A stretch of 64,000 bases of DNA from Sva-07 sp963752815 (GTDB lineage Bacteria; Actinomycetota; Acidimicrobiia; Acidimicrobiales; Ilumatobacteraceae), in the NCBI GenBank assembly GCA_963752815.1, contig CAVVZI010000015.1:1054001-1118000 (forward strand), written 5' to 3'. The notes under the pieces were generated by a model that saw nothing but the letters and a program-made list of their open reading frames with translations, was not told the DNA's origin and searched no databases. This document shows positions 55,270-64,000 of this stretch, in pieces (the first letter of the stretch is position 1; every line of letters begins with the position of its first letter). The position numbers and the translations under genes are program-made.

Positions 55270-57081
55270 TCACTCCGCATGAGGTGACGGCGTGAGGATG
55301 TCCGGCGGTTCGAGGAGGGCGTCGATGTGTCCCCAGTCGTTGCTCGAGCCCGGCTCGTGCTCCACCGGTGGGCCCTCGACCTCCTCGTCCGACGACTCCT
55401 CGACGACGGCCGGACCGACGACCTTCTCGCGACGCCTTCGGCCCCCGCCGTAGTAGTCGTAGTAGCCGCCGCGGCGGCCTCGTCCTGAACCCGTGTCGGC
55501 CAGCGCGATCGCGATCCGCTCGGCACCGCTGAAGCGGACGAGTTCGGCGGCCCGCTGGGCGGCGGCGGTCGACGTGCGTCCCACTCTTCCGAGCAGGACG
55601 ACAGCGTCGGCGAGCGGGATGAACTCCAGCGCCTCGGTGGTGACGGCGAGCGGCGGCGAGTCGATGATGATCACATCGACTCGATCGCGGAGCGCTTCGA
55701 TCAGCTGATACGTGCCGCGGGTGAGATCGCCAGGGGTCGCCCCGAGCGGCGACAGGTCGAGCAGCTGCACCCCCGGCACCTTGGTGGGGGCGAGGAAGGC
55801 CTCCGGATCGAGGCGGTCCAGGCCGGCGAGACCGGCTGGGAGCGGTGGCCGCTCGTCGGTCACGATCGAAGACGCGACCGGACGCCGGAAGTCGGCGTTG
55901 ACGAGCACGACCGTTCGGCCGGTCTCGGCAAACGCGGCCGCGAGGTTCACCGCCGTGGTGGTCTTGCCCTCGGCCGGCGTCGGTGACGTCACCAGAATCA
56001 CACCGAGGCGCTCGTCGGTGTGGGTTGGCCGCCCACCGGACATCATGAACGTCAGCGACGTCCTCAGCGATCTGAACGCCTCGGCGGCACCGGAGTGCTG
56101 GTCGGGGCTGACAACGAGGCGGGCCTGGCGCTGGCGTCGGTTCAGCGAGGGGAGCTCGGCCACGACGGCGGCGCCGAAGGACTCCTCGGCCTGCCTGCGG
56201 TCGCGGATCTTCGAGTCGAGGCGCTCGGCCAGCAGTGCGATCGCACACCCGAACAGGGCGCCAATTGCCGCGCCGATCGGGACGCGGGTCGACCGTGTAC
56301 GGGGTGGGGTGAAGCCACCGGTCACGGTCGGGACCGGTTGGGCGCGCTCGAGCGTGGTGAGGTTGAGATCGGACGTGCCGTCGTCCTCCGCCAGCGAGCG
56401 GTACGACTCGTACGCGGCGTTGTACTCGCGCACGGCGGTGTCGCGACGGGCCTGGGTGATGGAGTCGGCGGTGGGCCGTGGGTCGCCCGGCTCCAGCCCG
56501 ACGCTCTGCTCGGCGATCTGGCCGGCGATCTCGTCGTCGAGCTCGTGGATCTCGGTCTCGAGACGCTCGACGTCTGCCAGCGACTTCGTCTGCCGGTCCT
56601 GGCGCAGTTCCTCCTGCCGCTGCGACAGGTAGCGCACCGTCTCGTCGGCAAACGCATCGGCGATGCGGACAGCGTCGTCGGGATTCTCCTGCTCGGTGGT
56701 GAAGCGGAGTGTGCCCGTCTGCGGATCGGACTCGACGGTGAGCTCGGCAGCCAGGGCGGCCGGTGGGCCGTTGTAGCCGAGCTCCTCGGCGACGAGGCGC
56801 GGCACCTCACCGGTCGTGGCGAACACGGGAACCTGCGCGAACGTGATCGTGCCGATCGCCGACTGCGATCCGAACTGGCTCGTGCTGGAGAGCAGGGTGT
56901 TGGTCGCGCGGTAGGTGGTCTGGATCGGCTCCGGCTTGGGGTCGGTGCCGAGGAACGCGAACAGCGCGCCGATCAGCGCGCAGACGGCGATGATCGGCCA
57001 TCGCCGGATCAACACTCGGACGTAGTCGATTGGTTCCATCACATCTCGGACACGCGGCGCGACTCGAGTCACGCCAGGCAC
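55270..57081 (-). CDS. Wzc/CapAB-like polysaccharide co-polymerase and tyrosine kinase
   Basis: 603 residues. Two membrane helices (WPIIAVCALIGALFAFLG and VPIGAAIGALFGCAIALLA) flank a Wzz-type outer domain with a coiled coil (residues about 140-250). The cytoplasmic BY-kinase has Walker A TPAEGKTTTAVNLA, Walker A' LVNADFRRP and Walker B VIIIDSPP. A tyrosine cluster GGYYDYYGGG follows at about residue 545, the likely autophosphorylation site, and an acidic tail. It controls chain length and export. GTG 57081 has TAGGAT 6 nt upstream; ATG 57039 is an alternative. The LMW phosphatase fused to NeuD at 38.8-40.0 kb is the probable opposing enzyme. Confidence 0.9.
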   Translation of the reverse strand: MPGVTRVAPRVRDVMEPIDYVRVLIRRWPIIAVCALIGALFAFLGTDPKPEPIQTTYRATNTLLSSTSQFGSQSAIGTITFAQVPVFATTGEVPRLVAEELGYNGPPAALAAELTVESDPQTGTLRFTTEQENPDDAVRIADAFADETVRYLSQRQEELRQDRQTKSLADVERLETEIHELDDEIAGQIAEQSVGLEPGDPRPTADSITQARRDTAVREYNAAYESYRSLAEDDGTSDLNLTTLERAQPVPTVTGGFTPPRTRSTRVPIGAAIGALFGCAIALLAERLDSKIRDRRQAEESFGAAVVAELPSLNRRQRQARLVVSPDQHSGAAEAFRSLRTSLTFMMSGGRPTHTDERLGVILVTSPTPAEGKTTTAVNLAAAFAETGRTVVLVNADFRRPVASSIVTDERPPLPAGLAGLDRLDPEAFLAPTKVPGVQLLDLSPLGATPGDLTRGTYQLIEALRDRVDVIIIDSPPLAVTTEALEFIPLADAVVLLGRVGRTSTAAAQRAAELVRFSGAERIAIALADTGSGRGRRGGYYDYYGGGRRRREKVVGPAVVEESSDEEVEGPPVEHEPGSSNDWGHIDALLEPPDILTPSPHAE

Positions 57082-57118
57082 TGGGCAATCCTAGTGGCCG
57101 GATGCTGGCGGCGACCGG

Positions 57119-57711
57119 TCACGTCGGCGGTCCGAGGATGACCATCACGTGGAGATCGGTGCCGAACTGCAGCCAGTTCGGATCGTCCGGCGGTGCCTCG
57201 ACCACACGCGTCGGGATCGAGGCCGAACACCTGGTTCACCGTCGCCGCCTCGACCGCCCTGCCGGGCGCGTACAGGATCGTCGTCGCGTCGATGGGGACC
57301 GCAGTGTCGCGTGGAGGTCGAGGAGCGAATCCCTCGGCCGCGAGTTGATCCGACGCCGCACCGGCCTGACCGGCCCGGGCGCCGGCGTTGAGCACCTGGA
57401 TCTGGGATGAACGGACGGAAGTTCGGCTGCACCAGAACGGTCGTGGATGTCGTGGTGGCGATCGATGAGGAGGTTGGCGGCGCCGTCGACGTCGGGGCCT
57501 CGGTTGTGGCCGCTGGCTCCGAGGTCGTGGTCGTCCCCGGTTCGTCGAGCGTTCCGGTCTCCGAGTCACCCTGGGGCGTCGCCGCGGCGGTGAGCGTGAA
57601 CGGCGACGCGGCGTCGATCGTGGCGGGATCGTCGCTGTCGGCGAGCGACAGGGCGATCAACACGATCACCCCGCCGACTGCGAGGCCACCGAATGCATCG
57701 CTCAATCGCAC
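57119..57711 (-). CDS. LytR_C-domain protein, membrane-anchored, two frameshifts
   Basis: GTG 57711 (TAACCT 8 nt upstream) begins VRLSDAFGGLAVGGVIVLIALSL, a single N-terminal membrane helix. A Thr/Pro/Ser linker of about 60 residues precedes the LytR_C fold: IQVLNAGARAGQAGAASDQL, ILYAPGRAVEAATVNQVFGL and the end LHVMVILGPPT at 57119. Breaks lie near 57,400 and 57,200. Such domains often follow LytR-CpsA-Psr ligases; this one stands alone, next to the Wzc-like gene, and may bind cell-wall polymer. Confidence 0.75.
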
Positions 57712-57767
57712 GATGAGCAAGGTTACCGAGCGCGACCTCGTCGCAGGCTGTCGGTACTCTGCAGGGC

Positions 57768-58655
57768 ATGTCCAGGAGCGTTGGCCGCGGCGTCGTCGAC
57801 CTGGTCGGACGACCGATCGACGCGGCCGTCGGCAGGTTCCGGTCAGGTCGGACCGTTGTGTTCCTGATCTACCACCGGGTGGGTGCGCGAACGAGGTCGC
57901 CCGTCGACCTTCCCGTCGCGGTGTTTCGCGAGCAGCTCGACGCGCTGGCCGAGTCGGGGCGCGTCGTCGACCTCGACACCGCCGCGCGGATCCTGCGTGA
58001 GCCGGCGTCGGGTGCTGAGTCGGCGCCCCACGTCGTCATCACGTTCGACGACGGTACGTCCGACTGGGTCGAGGTCGCACTCCCTGAGCTCGCCGCGCGG
58101 AAGCTGCCGGCGACGTTCTATGTCGCCACCGGCTTCGTCGATCAGGGAACCCGGTTCCCTGATCGTGGCGTCCCGATTTCGTGGACGGGTCTGGCTGAAA
58201 TGGTCGCGAGCGGTTTCGCCACCGTCGGGTCCCACACCCACACCCATCGTGTCCTTGCCGACGCGTCCGGCGACGTGGCGATCGCCGAGATCGATCGATC
58301 GGTGGGCTTGGTCGAACAGCACCTGGGCCGCGCCTGCGATCACTTCGCATACCCGAAGGCCATCGCACCGTCACCCGCTGCCGATGTCGTCGTTCGCCGC
58401 CGGTTCTCGACGGCCACACTCGCCGGCAACCGAGCGAACCTCGTCGGCCAGTGCGACCTTCATCGCCTGGGACGGCACGCTCTGACCGTCGCCGATGACC
58501 GATCGACCTTCGACCGAAAGATGCGCGGCGGCGCACTCCTCGAAGGCGTCTTGCGGGCGGCTCGCGATCGACGAGCGACCGGGATGATGACCGACACGCT
58601 GAGCGTTCACGCGCCACTCACCGGTTCCGGACTCACCGCTTCAGTTCACCGCTGA
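57768..58655 (+). CDS. NodB-type polysaccharide deacetylase
   Basis: 295 residues. Metal-binding TFDDG (HVVITFDDGTSDWVE) and SHTHTH (GSHTHTHRVLAD), plus DHFAYPKA, define carbohydrate esterase 4. FLIYHRVG near residue 35 is the usual first strand. No signal peptide, so it may act on lipid-linked or nucleotide-linked intermediates at the inner membrane face. ATG 57768 is leaderless (TACTCT, 7 nt). Its stop overlaps the convergent aminotransferase gene by 23 bp. Confidence 0.85.
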   Translation: MSRSVGRGVVDLVGRPIDAAVGRFRSGRTVVFLIYHRVGARTRSPVDLPVAVFREQLDALAESGRVVDLDTAARILREPASGAESAPHVVITFDDGTSDWVEVALPELAARKLPATFYVATGFVDQGTRFPDRGVPISWTGLAEMVASGFATVGSHTHTHRVLADASGDVAIAEIDRSVGLVEQHLGRACDHFAYPKAIAPSPAADVVVRRRFSTATLAGNRANLVGQCDLHRLGRHALTVADDRSTFDRKMRGGALLEGVLRAARDRRATGMMTDTLSVHAPLTGSGLTASVHR

Positions 58656-59752
58656 CGACGGCCGCGACCCTCGCAATCGTGCTCGGGGCGAGCACAGACC
58701 CGCTCGGCAGGCACAATCCGTGGGCGAACAGGCGATCGCTGACGCCGTTGATCCACGTCGGACGTTGAACGAAGGCGGGCTGGGCGTGCATCGGCTTCCA
58801 GAGAGGGCGGGCTTCGATGTCGGCTTCGTCGAGCGACTTCATGACCCGGTCGCGGGCGTGGGCGTCGTCGAAGACGACACAGGTGAGCCAGCCGTTCCAG
58901 CCGCTCCACGGGGCGATCGGCATGAACTCGAGCCCGTCGACGTCGGCGAGCAGTTCTCGGTACCTGCGCGTTGACCTCGAGGCGACGATCGACGAACTCG
59001 TGCAGACGCGAGAGCTGAGCGCGGCCGAGAGCCGCCAGCAGATTGCTCAGCCGATAGTTGTAGCCGACCTCCTCGTGCTCGTAGTGGACGGCCGGCAGAC
59101 GGGCCTGGGTCGAGAGGTACCGGACGCGTTCGGCCACGTCTTCGTCGGGCGTGATCAGCATCCCGCCGCCGCTGGTGGTGACGATCTTGTTGCCGTTGAA
59201 CGAGTACAGGCCGATGTCGCCGAGGGTGCCGGCCGGTCGTCCGAGGTGGGTCGCGCCGAGCGCCTCGGCGGCGTCCTCGATGATCGGGATCCCGAGCTCA
59301 CGGCACATCGGCGCGATCGCGCCGTAGTCGGCGCATTGCCCGTAGAGGTCGACCACGACGACGGCGGCCGGCAGCTTGTTCCGGCGCTTCGCATCGTCCA
59401 GCGCCTCGGCGAGCAGCTCGGGGCTCATGCTCCACGACGTCGTCTCGCTGTCGATGAAGACCGGATTGGCGCCGCAGTAGACGACGGCGTTGGCGGTGGC
59501 GGCGAACGTGAACGTCGAGACGAACACGTCGTCGCCAGGCTGCACGCCGCTCACGAGGAGGGCGAGGTGCAGAGCCGCCGTGCCGCTCGACAGCGCGACC
59601 GCACCGGGCCAGCCGGTCAATTCGGCGATGTCGCGCTCGAAGCCGTCGAGCTCCGGGCCGACCGGGGCGATCCAGCCGCTGTCGAACGCTCGCAGCAGGG
59701 CCTCGCGCTCGAGCTCCCCGACGTCGGGCGGGCTGAGGTACACGCGCGCCAT
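58633..59752 (-). CDS. DegT/DnrJ/EryC1-family sugar aminotransferase, one frameshift
   Basis: About 372 residues. VYLSPPDVGELEREALLRAF, SSGTAALHLALL, EDAAEALGATHLGR and the PLP lysine in SFNGNKIVTTSGGGML place it with PglE/PseC/WbpE-type enzymes. After a frame change near 58,960 the end WLTCVVFDDAHARDRVMKSL and RPLWKPMHAQPAF completes the fold. With the CapD/WbpM-like dehydratase and the NeuD-type acetyltransferase it makes a full route to a bacillosamine-like or 4-amino-4,6-dideoxy sugar. The start overlaps the dehydrogenase stop (TGATG). Confidence 0.9.
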
Positions 59753-61014
59753 CAGAGCAGCTCGACGGTGTCGCCGTGCATGCGATGACGCGTGTCGAAC
59801 ACGTAGTTGCCGTGCGCCGTCACGAGGTCGTAGTCCACGTCGTCGTGGTCGGTGACGAGCACGATCGCGTCCGCCCGGGCGACCTCGCTGTCGGTCAGTG
59901 CGACGCGCTCGGCGACGAGGTCGAGCTCGTTCGGCCCGACGTGGTCGTCGTGGACGACCACCTCGGCGCCGAGCTCGAGCAGGCCGCGGACGATCGGGTC
60001 GGCGGGCGTCTCGCGGGCGTCATTGGTGTTCTTCTTGTACGCGATGCCGAGTACCAGCACCCGTGAGCCGTTGACCGCCTTCCGCTGGCGATTGAGTCCT
60101 TGCTGGACGCGGCGGACGACATAGCCCGGCATCTGGCTGTTGATGTCGTTGGCGGTCACGACGAACCGCGACGTCACGCCCAGCTGGCGCTCGATTCGCC
60201 ACGACAGGTACGACGGGTCGATCGGGAGACAGTGACCACCGACGCCGGGGCCGGGCCAGAACTGCGTGAACCCGAACGGTTTCGTGCCGGCGGCTTCGAT
60301 CGCCTCCCAGATGTCGATGTCGAGCGCGCGCGCGTGCACCGCCAGCTCGTTGACGAGGGCGATGTTGACGTGCCGGAACGTGTTCTCGAGCAACTTGGTC
60401 AGCTCGGCCACGCGGGTGGTGCTCACCGGCACCGTCCGTTCGACGATGCCGTCGTAGAAGGCACGGACCGCCTCGAGCGATTCGGGCGTCAGGCCGGACA
60501 CGACCTTGGGGGTCCGAGTGAACGTCCACTCGGTGTTGCCCGGGTCGAGCCGCTCCGGCGAGTAGCCCACGTGGAAGTCGACGCCCGCCTTCATCCCGGA
60601 GTGTTGTTCGAGCACCGGTGTCAACCGCTCGTCGGTCGTCCCGGGATAGGTGGTCGATTCCAGTACGACCAAGCACCCCGGCCGGACCAGGGGGCCGAGC
60701 ACGTCCGCGGCCTGGTCGATGTGCTGGAGATCGGGCACGCCATCGGTGAGTGGTGTCGGCACCGTGATGACGGCGACATCGAACGGCTGGAGCGACCCGG
60801 CGTCGGAGGTAGGGCGGTAGCGGCCGGTGGCGAGCGCCTCGGCGACCTCCGCGTCGGACACGTCGGCGACATGAGACGACCCGGCCGACAGACTCGCCGC
60901 CCGGTGCTCGGCGACATCGAATCCGACCACGTCATCACCGATGACGACGGCCCGCATCGCCAGCGGCAACCCGACGTATCCCTGGCCGACGATCAGGACG
61001 CGGCGACATCTCAT
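59752..61014 (-). CDS. UDP-sugar 6-dehydrogenase (WbpA/WecC-like)
   Basis: About 420 residues, intact. Rossmann start VLIVGQGYVGLPLAMRA, VITVPTPLTDG, VLESTTYPGTTD, the central ENTFRHVNIALVNELA, the catalytic Cys in GPGVGGHCLPIDPSY, and the C-terminal GIAYKKNTNDARETPA. Closest to UDP-N-acetylglucosamine/mannosamine dehydrogenases, which make the uronic acid. It is coupled to the aminotransferase. ATG 61014 is preferred over ATG 61020. Confidence 0.9.
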   Translation of the reverse strand: MRCRRVLIVGQGYVGLPLAMRAVVIGDDVVGFDVAEHRAASLSAGSSHVADVSDAEVAEALATGRYRPTSDAGSLQPFDVAVITVPTPLTDGVPDLQHIDQAADVLGPLVRPGCLVVLESTTYPGTTDERLTPVLEQHSGMKAGVDFHVGYSPERLDPGNTEWTFTRTPKVVSGLTPESLEAVRAFYDGIVERTVPVSTTRVAELTKLLENTFRHVNIALVNELAVHARALDIDIWEAIEAAGTKPFGFTQFWPGPGVGGHCLPIDPSYLSWRIERQLGVTSRFVVTANDINSQMPGYVVRRVQQGLNRQRKAVNGSRVLVLGIAYKKNTNDARETPADPIVRGLLELGAEVVVHDDHVGPNELDLVAERVALTDSEVARADAIVLVTDHDDVDYDLVTAHGNYVFDTRHRMHGDTVELL

Positions 61015-61250
61015 CGGCAACGTCCCCGGGTCATACGGTCACGGTAGCCGCCTGCCTATCGACCCGCTGGAGTGGTCGAACGGCATCGATTGTTCAGCGT
61101 CGTGCTCCAAGAATCCTGCTGCACACCCCCGAACATCCTGGCTCGATCTTCCGTGGCCAACCGCGCGTGGGGCGTTGGGTCTATCTCGCCCGCGGAGCTA
61201 AGGCGTCGTAACGCGTCAACGGGATAAGGTCTCTCCGGCCAGCGTGTACG

Positions 61251-61746
61251 GCGCCCTTCATGGTGCGACGTTTATCTCTTGAACGGGAAGCGACTAGATG
61301 CTGTGGAAAACGCACGCTTTCGCACGTTGTCGCACCGGCCAATGATGAATCGACCCATCTCACCCCAGTCACACTGACGACCGGAGACCGATGGTGTGAG
61401 TCCGCCATGATCGACCACATTGATTTCCTTGAAGTCGACGCCGAGGGTCACGACCTTTGCGTGCTCCATGGATTTGCATCGATGATCAATGCTCGACGCA
61501 TCGACGTCGTGCAGTTCGAGCACAGTCGCGTCGGGAACTGCACAAGGTGTCCTCTTGAGGGACTTTTACGACCTACTCAGTCCTAACGGATTTCTGATCG
61601 GCAAGATCTACCCTCGTTCTGTCGACGCTGAGCCTCCTACCGAGTCCAATCAGATCGAGAACTTCCCTGGGCTGAACTATCTCGCCGTCCAACCTGAGAA
61701 GGTACAGGCGGTCTCTCGGCTTCTTGGCAAGCACGACGGGAGTTGA
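61251..61746 (+). pseudogene. FkbM-family methyltransferase, fragment with frameshift
   Basis: VTLTTGDRWCES, then IDHIDFLEVDAEGHDLCVLH and ARRIDVVQFEH, and in the next frame LLRDFYDLLSPNGFLIGKIY and ENFPGLNYLAV to the stop at 61746. These are the central and C-terminal parts of FkbM-type SAM methyltransferases that methylate sugar hydroxyls. The N-terminal third, including the first SAM motif, is not found upstream, and GC content is lower than in the rest of the window. Probably a transferred and broken gene. Confidence 0.6.
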
Positions 61747-61751
61747 ACCGC

Positions 61752-62607
61752 ATGTCCGAGGTTGAACTCTCGATCCTGGCTGCACCCGGTGACATGTCGT
61801 TTCTCCGCCGAACGATCGCGCGCCAGGCTCCGCGGCTTCGATGGCGCCTCCTCCGATCTGTCGTCGTTCTCAATCATCGATCTCAGGTCAGGAATCGCCA
61901 GCGGGCGACGGTGACGCCGTGCTTCAGCGACTGGCGGACGACCTGTTTGTTGGCGGATACGTCGACGAGGTTCGCACGGTCGATTGGTCACCAGATGTTG
62001 TCTCCGACGCGATCGGCCGGTGGTTTGCTGACGGGCGGACCCCGCTTCGGCTGGGCCGCCGAGCCCTCTACCAGTACGTTTACTCCTTTGAATCCGCCAA
62101 GGCTCCGCTCGTGCTGCACCTGGACTCGGATGTACTCTTCTACGGCCGAATGGGTGACTGGCTGGACGGGGTGGTCGACGTCTTCGAACGCGTACGAGGA
62201 CGCGGTTGCGACTGTTCCCAACGGCGTGGTGCCGCAGGCCAATCGATTGGTGGAGTGGCTGATTGGGCCGCGCGGTTGACCGGCCACGTTGGCCGGCAGG
62301 CTGGTCCGTTGGAGCCGATGTGACGTCACGTGGGCTGCTCGTGCACCGAGAGCGGCTGTTCAATCCGCGTGCTACCGCTGCGTCGACAGAAGCCCGAGGA
62401 GCAATGGGAGGCCGGCCTCGCGTCGACGCTGGCCGCGGTAAGGGTATGCACGCACACTGCCTCGTGAGCAACGAGACCTGGATGCTGCACCCGCACCAGC
62501 ACAATTCAGCTCACGTACGCTGGTTGGATGAACTGATTGCAGAGGTGGAAGTTCGGCCGGTTACCCGTACCGCCCGACTCGGACACCCATGGGGCATCAC
62601 GTACTGA
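61752..62607 (+). pseudogene. Glycosyltransferase-like gene, heavily frameshifted
   Basis: ATG 61752 starts MSEVELSILAAPGDMSFLRR. Coherent pieces in other frames follow: VLQRLADDLFVGGYVDEVRT, ALYQYVYSFESAKAPLVLHL with a DSDVLFYG (DXD-like) motif, NAYEDAVATVPNGVVPQANR, and the end SNETWMLHPHQHNSAHV. A nucleotide-sugar-binding DXD after VLHLD suggests a GT-A enzyme. At least three frame changes in 850 bp. It follows the FkbM piece by 5 bp. Confidence 0.5.
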
Positions 62608-63216
62608 GGGGTGGAAGTTTTGGCCGTGGCTTCCTCGTCTGGCGCTCCGTCGGATCCGATCACGCGTTTCGTGACGACGCCCGTTGGCGACGGCTTGACG
62701 TGCTCCGTACGTTCGCAGGAGCGGTCACTTGGGCCGGGGTCGGCAAGCGTGGACGATGATCGGACCATCGGCGGAGTCGACGAAGCCGATCTCGATCAGT
62801 TGGGCTGCGTCTTCGGCGCCAATGAACCCGCGCCAATCCAGGGACGGCCTGTCACGAGGCCATTCGGGCCGGCGGCAGAAGCTGCATGTGTCGATGTCGT
62901 CGTGTCTCGTGCCCACGGATTGCCCACGAACCAGTCAAGATTGACCGATACGGGTCGGCACCACCTGACACGAGAAATCGCGAACTACCTGATCAGGGCA
63001 TACAAATCGGCACGGACCGACATCAGGAGGACGGCACCTGAACGTTTTGTAATCATGAGGTCCCGAGGTTTTAGTCCCGAGGTTCGTACCTCGCACCGGG
63101 CTCTCCAGCCACACGGCGTGCCAGACCACAGGACACAATCCGCTGTTCACGTACCTCGGCGGTCTCACCCGGGCCGGCGCTCGTTCGTCCGCGACGTCAG
63201 TCGGTCCGTCGGCGAG
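62608..63216. other. Gene-poor stretch containing a tRNA-Thr remnant
   Basis: No convincing gene on either strand. The only recognised structure is the tRNA-like remnant at 63,046-63,107, annotated separately. Confidence 0.5.
63046..63107 (+). repeat. Partial duplicate of the tRNA-Thr 3' half
   Basis: TTTGTAATCATGAGGT (63046-63061) is identical to the anticodon-loop region of tRNA-Thr at 25155-25170. After a 14-nt local duplication (CCCGAGGTT twice), a T-arm-like CGAGG-TTCGTA-CCTCG and an acceptor-like CACCGGGCTCTCCA follow. The 5' half of the tRNA is absent, as expected for an attachment-site remnant. Confidence 0.65.
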
Positions 63217-64000
63217 CTACGTCGGCGGTGGCTGATCGCCGATCGGGGCAAATCCGCGGCGTTGCTGGGCGCCCCAGCTCGTCGTTCCACGAGCGATGTC
63301 CACGTATCCGATCGCTCGCCAGACGTCGTGGAGCGGGTGAAAGCAGACGCTCTCGACGACCGTGTAGACGAGGAGGCGAAAGATGTCCCGCCGGCGCCGG
63401 TAGCGGTTGAATCCGAACTCCTCCACCGTGATCGCGGTGAGCGTGAGCAGCACGCTGAGACCGAGGGTGACGAACCCGTAGGCGATCACGTAGCTCAATG
63501 ACAGCTGGCTGAGTAGCCCCAGCACGATCGTGATGACGAGACCCCCGAGCGCGAACACCGGGCTGAGGAACTCGAACAGCGCGAAGTGCGGCATGCTGAC
63601 CATGCCGATCGCCCCGTAGCGCTTCTTGAGCATCATTCCCTCGTGCCGGTGCAGGCCTTGCCAGAGTCCGCGTTGCCACCGACGGCGCTGCCGGCTGAGC
63701 GTGGAGAACTGTTCCGGCACCTCTGTCCAGCACACCGGATCGGGGACGAACACGATCCGGTAGGGCTCGTCGCGGTCACGGAGGTAGCGGTGCAACCGCA
63801 GACGTCAACTCGAAGTCCTCGCCCACCGTGTCGGTCCAATATCCGCCGACCGTTTCGAGGATGTTCCGGTCGAACAGACCGAATGCGCCGGAGATGATGC
63901 CGAGCGCGTTGTGGCGGCTCCAGCCGGCCCGAGCGACGAGGAACGCCCGGAGGTACTCGATGACCTGGATCGTTGCCAGCCCGCTCTTCGGAAGCCGGAT
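63217..64000 (-). CDS. Membrane GT2 glycosyltransferase, 5' partial, one frameshift
   Basis: Runs off the right edge. IISGAFGLFDRNILETVGGY, then TVGEDFEL (the D of GED), and after a frame change near 63,805 HRYLRDRDEPYRIVFVPDPV and the QxxRW signature RQRRRWQRGLW. Three membrane helices and a basic tail follow. This is the processive or semi-processive GT2 type of cellulose/hyaluronan/poly-GlcNAc synthases. It may polymerise a surface glycan. Confidence 0.8.

Noticed and set aside
1..64000. CRISPR arrays, rRNA genes, insertion-sequence transposases, prophage genes
   Set aside because: No regularly spaced repeats, no rRNA-like sequence and no recognisable transposase or phage structural protein was found on reading through the window.

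Overview
This is a high-GC actinobacterial chromosome segment. It most resembles Acidimicrobiia (Ilumatobacter-like) marine or soil actinobacteria, but this is inferred from gene content: there is no rRNA gene in the window. Pointers are the GC-rich codon use, many GTG starts, LLM-class and PPOX-fold flavin enzymes of F420 type, an SoxR with no SoxS, MEP-pathway isoprenoid genes, and very frequent leaderless starts. At the leaderless starts a TANNNT box sits 6-9 nt before an ATG or GTG with no ribosome binding site. Many conserved genes are split by one-base frame changes, some at G/C runs. This looks like uncorrected long-read sequence more than wholesale gene decay, so broken genes are listed as single spans with the approximate break positions.

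Bases 1-23 kb are housekeeping and metabolism. In order: the 3' part of an FtsK/EccC-like ATPase coupled to an N-carbamoylase; a fused Fe-S/molybdopterin dehydrogenase flanked by two related 52-54 nt palindromes; divergent soxR and a Rieske protein around a 19-bp-spacer promoter; a PadR regulator with a clear operator; a PPOX enzyme; an ArsR-type regulator/MFS exporter pair; a DrrAB-like ABC exporter; a sulfatase; a three-gene MacB-like ABC operon; an LLM oxidoreductase and an MBL hydrolase; a Crp/Fnr regulator; and ispD-ispF-rlmB.

Bases 23-32 kb carry small secreted proteins, a lipoprotein, tRNA-Thr(TGT) and short accessory genes. From 27.7 kb to the right edge the window is a cell-surface polysaccharide locus. 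It holds several GT4 and GT2 glycosyltransferases, epimerases, an asparagine-synthetase-like enzyme, an initiating sugar transferase, a NeuD/phosphatase fusion, a CapD/WbpM dehydratase, a polymerase-like membrane protein, a Wzc-like tyrosine kinase, a LytR_C protein, a polysaccharide deacetylase, a DegT aminotransferase and a UDP-sugar dehydrogenase. A 62-nt remnant of the tRNA-Thr 3' half at 63.05 kb raises the possibility that 25-63 kb is, or once was, an island.

Within the polysaccharide locus is a scattered set of genes resembling an HPr-kinase-related/PqqD/nucleotidyltransferase system. It comprises a free PqqD-like protein and nucleotidyltransferase (34.9-36.3 kb), an HprK-like kinase fused to a second PqqD domain (46.7-48.0 kb), a divergent ABC exporter (48.1-49.9 kb), and two related Tat-signal cysteine-containing small proteins (31.3-31.9 and 45.1-45.7 kb). 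This is the best candidate here for an undescribed system. Two abrupt gene-truncating junctions, near 34,890 and 52,322, should be checked as assembly chimeras before they are read as biology.
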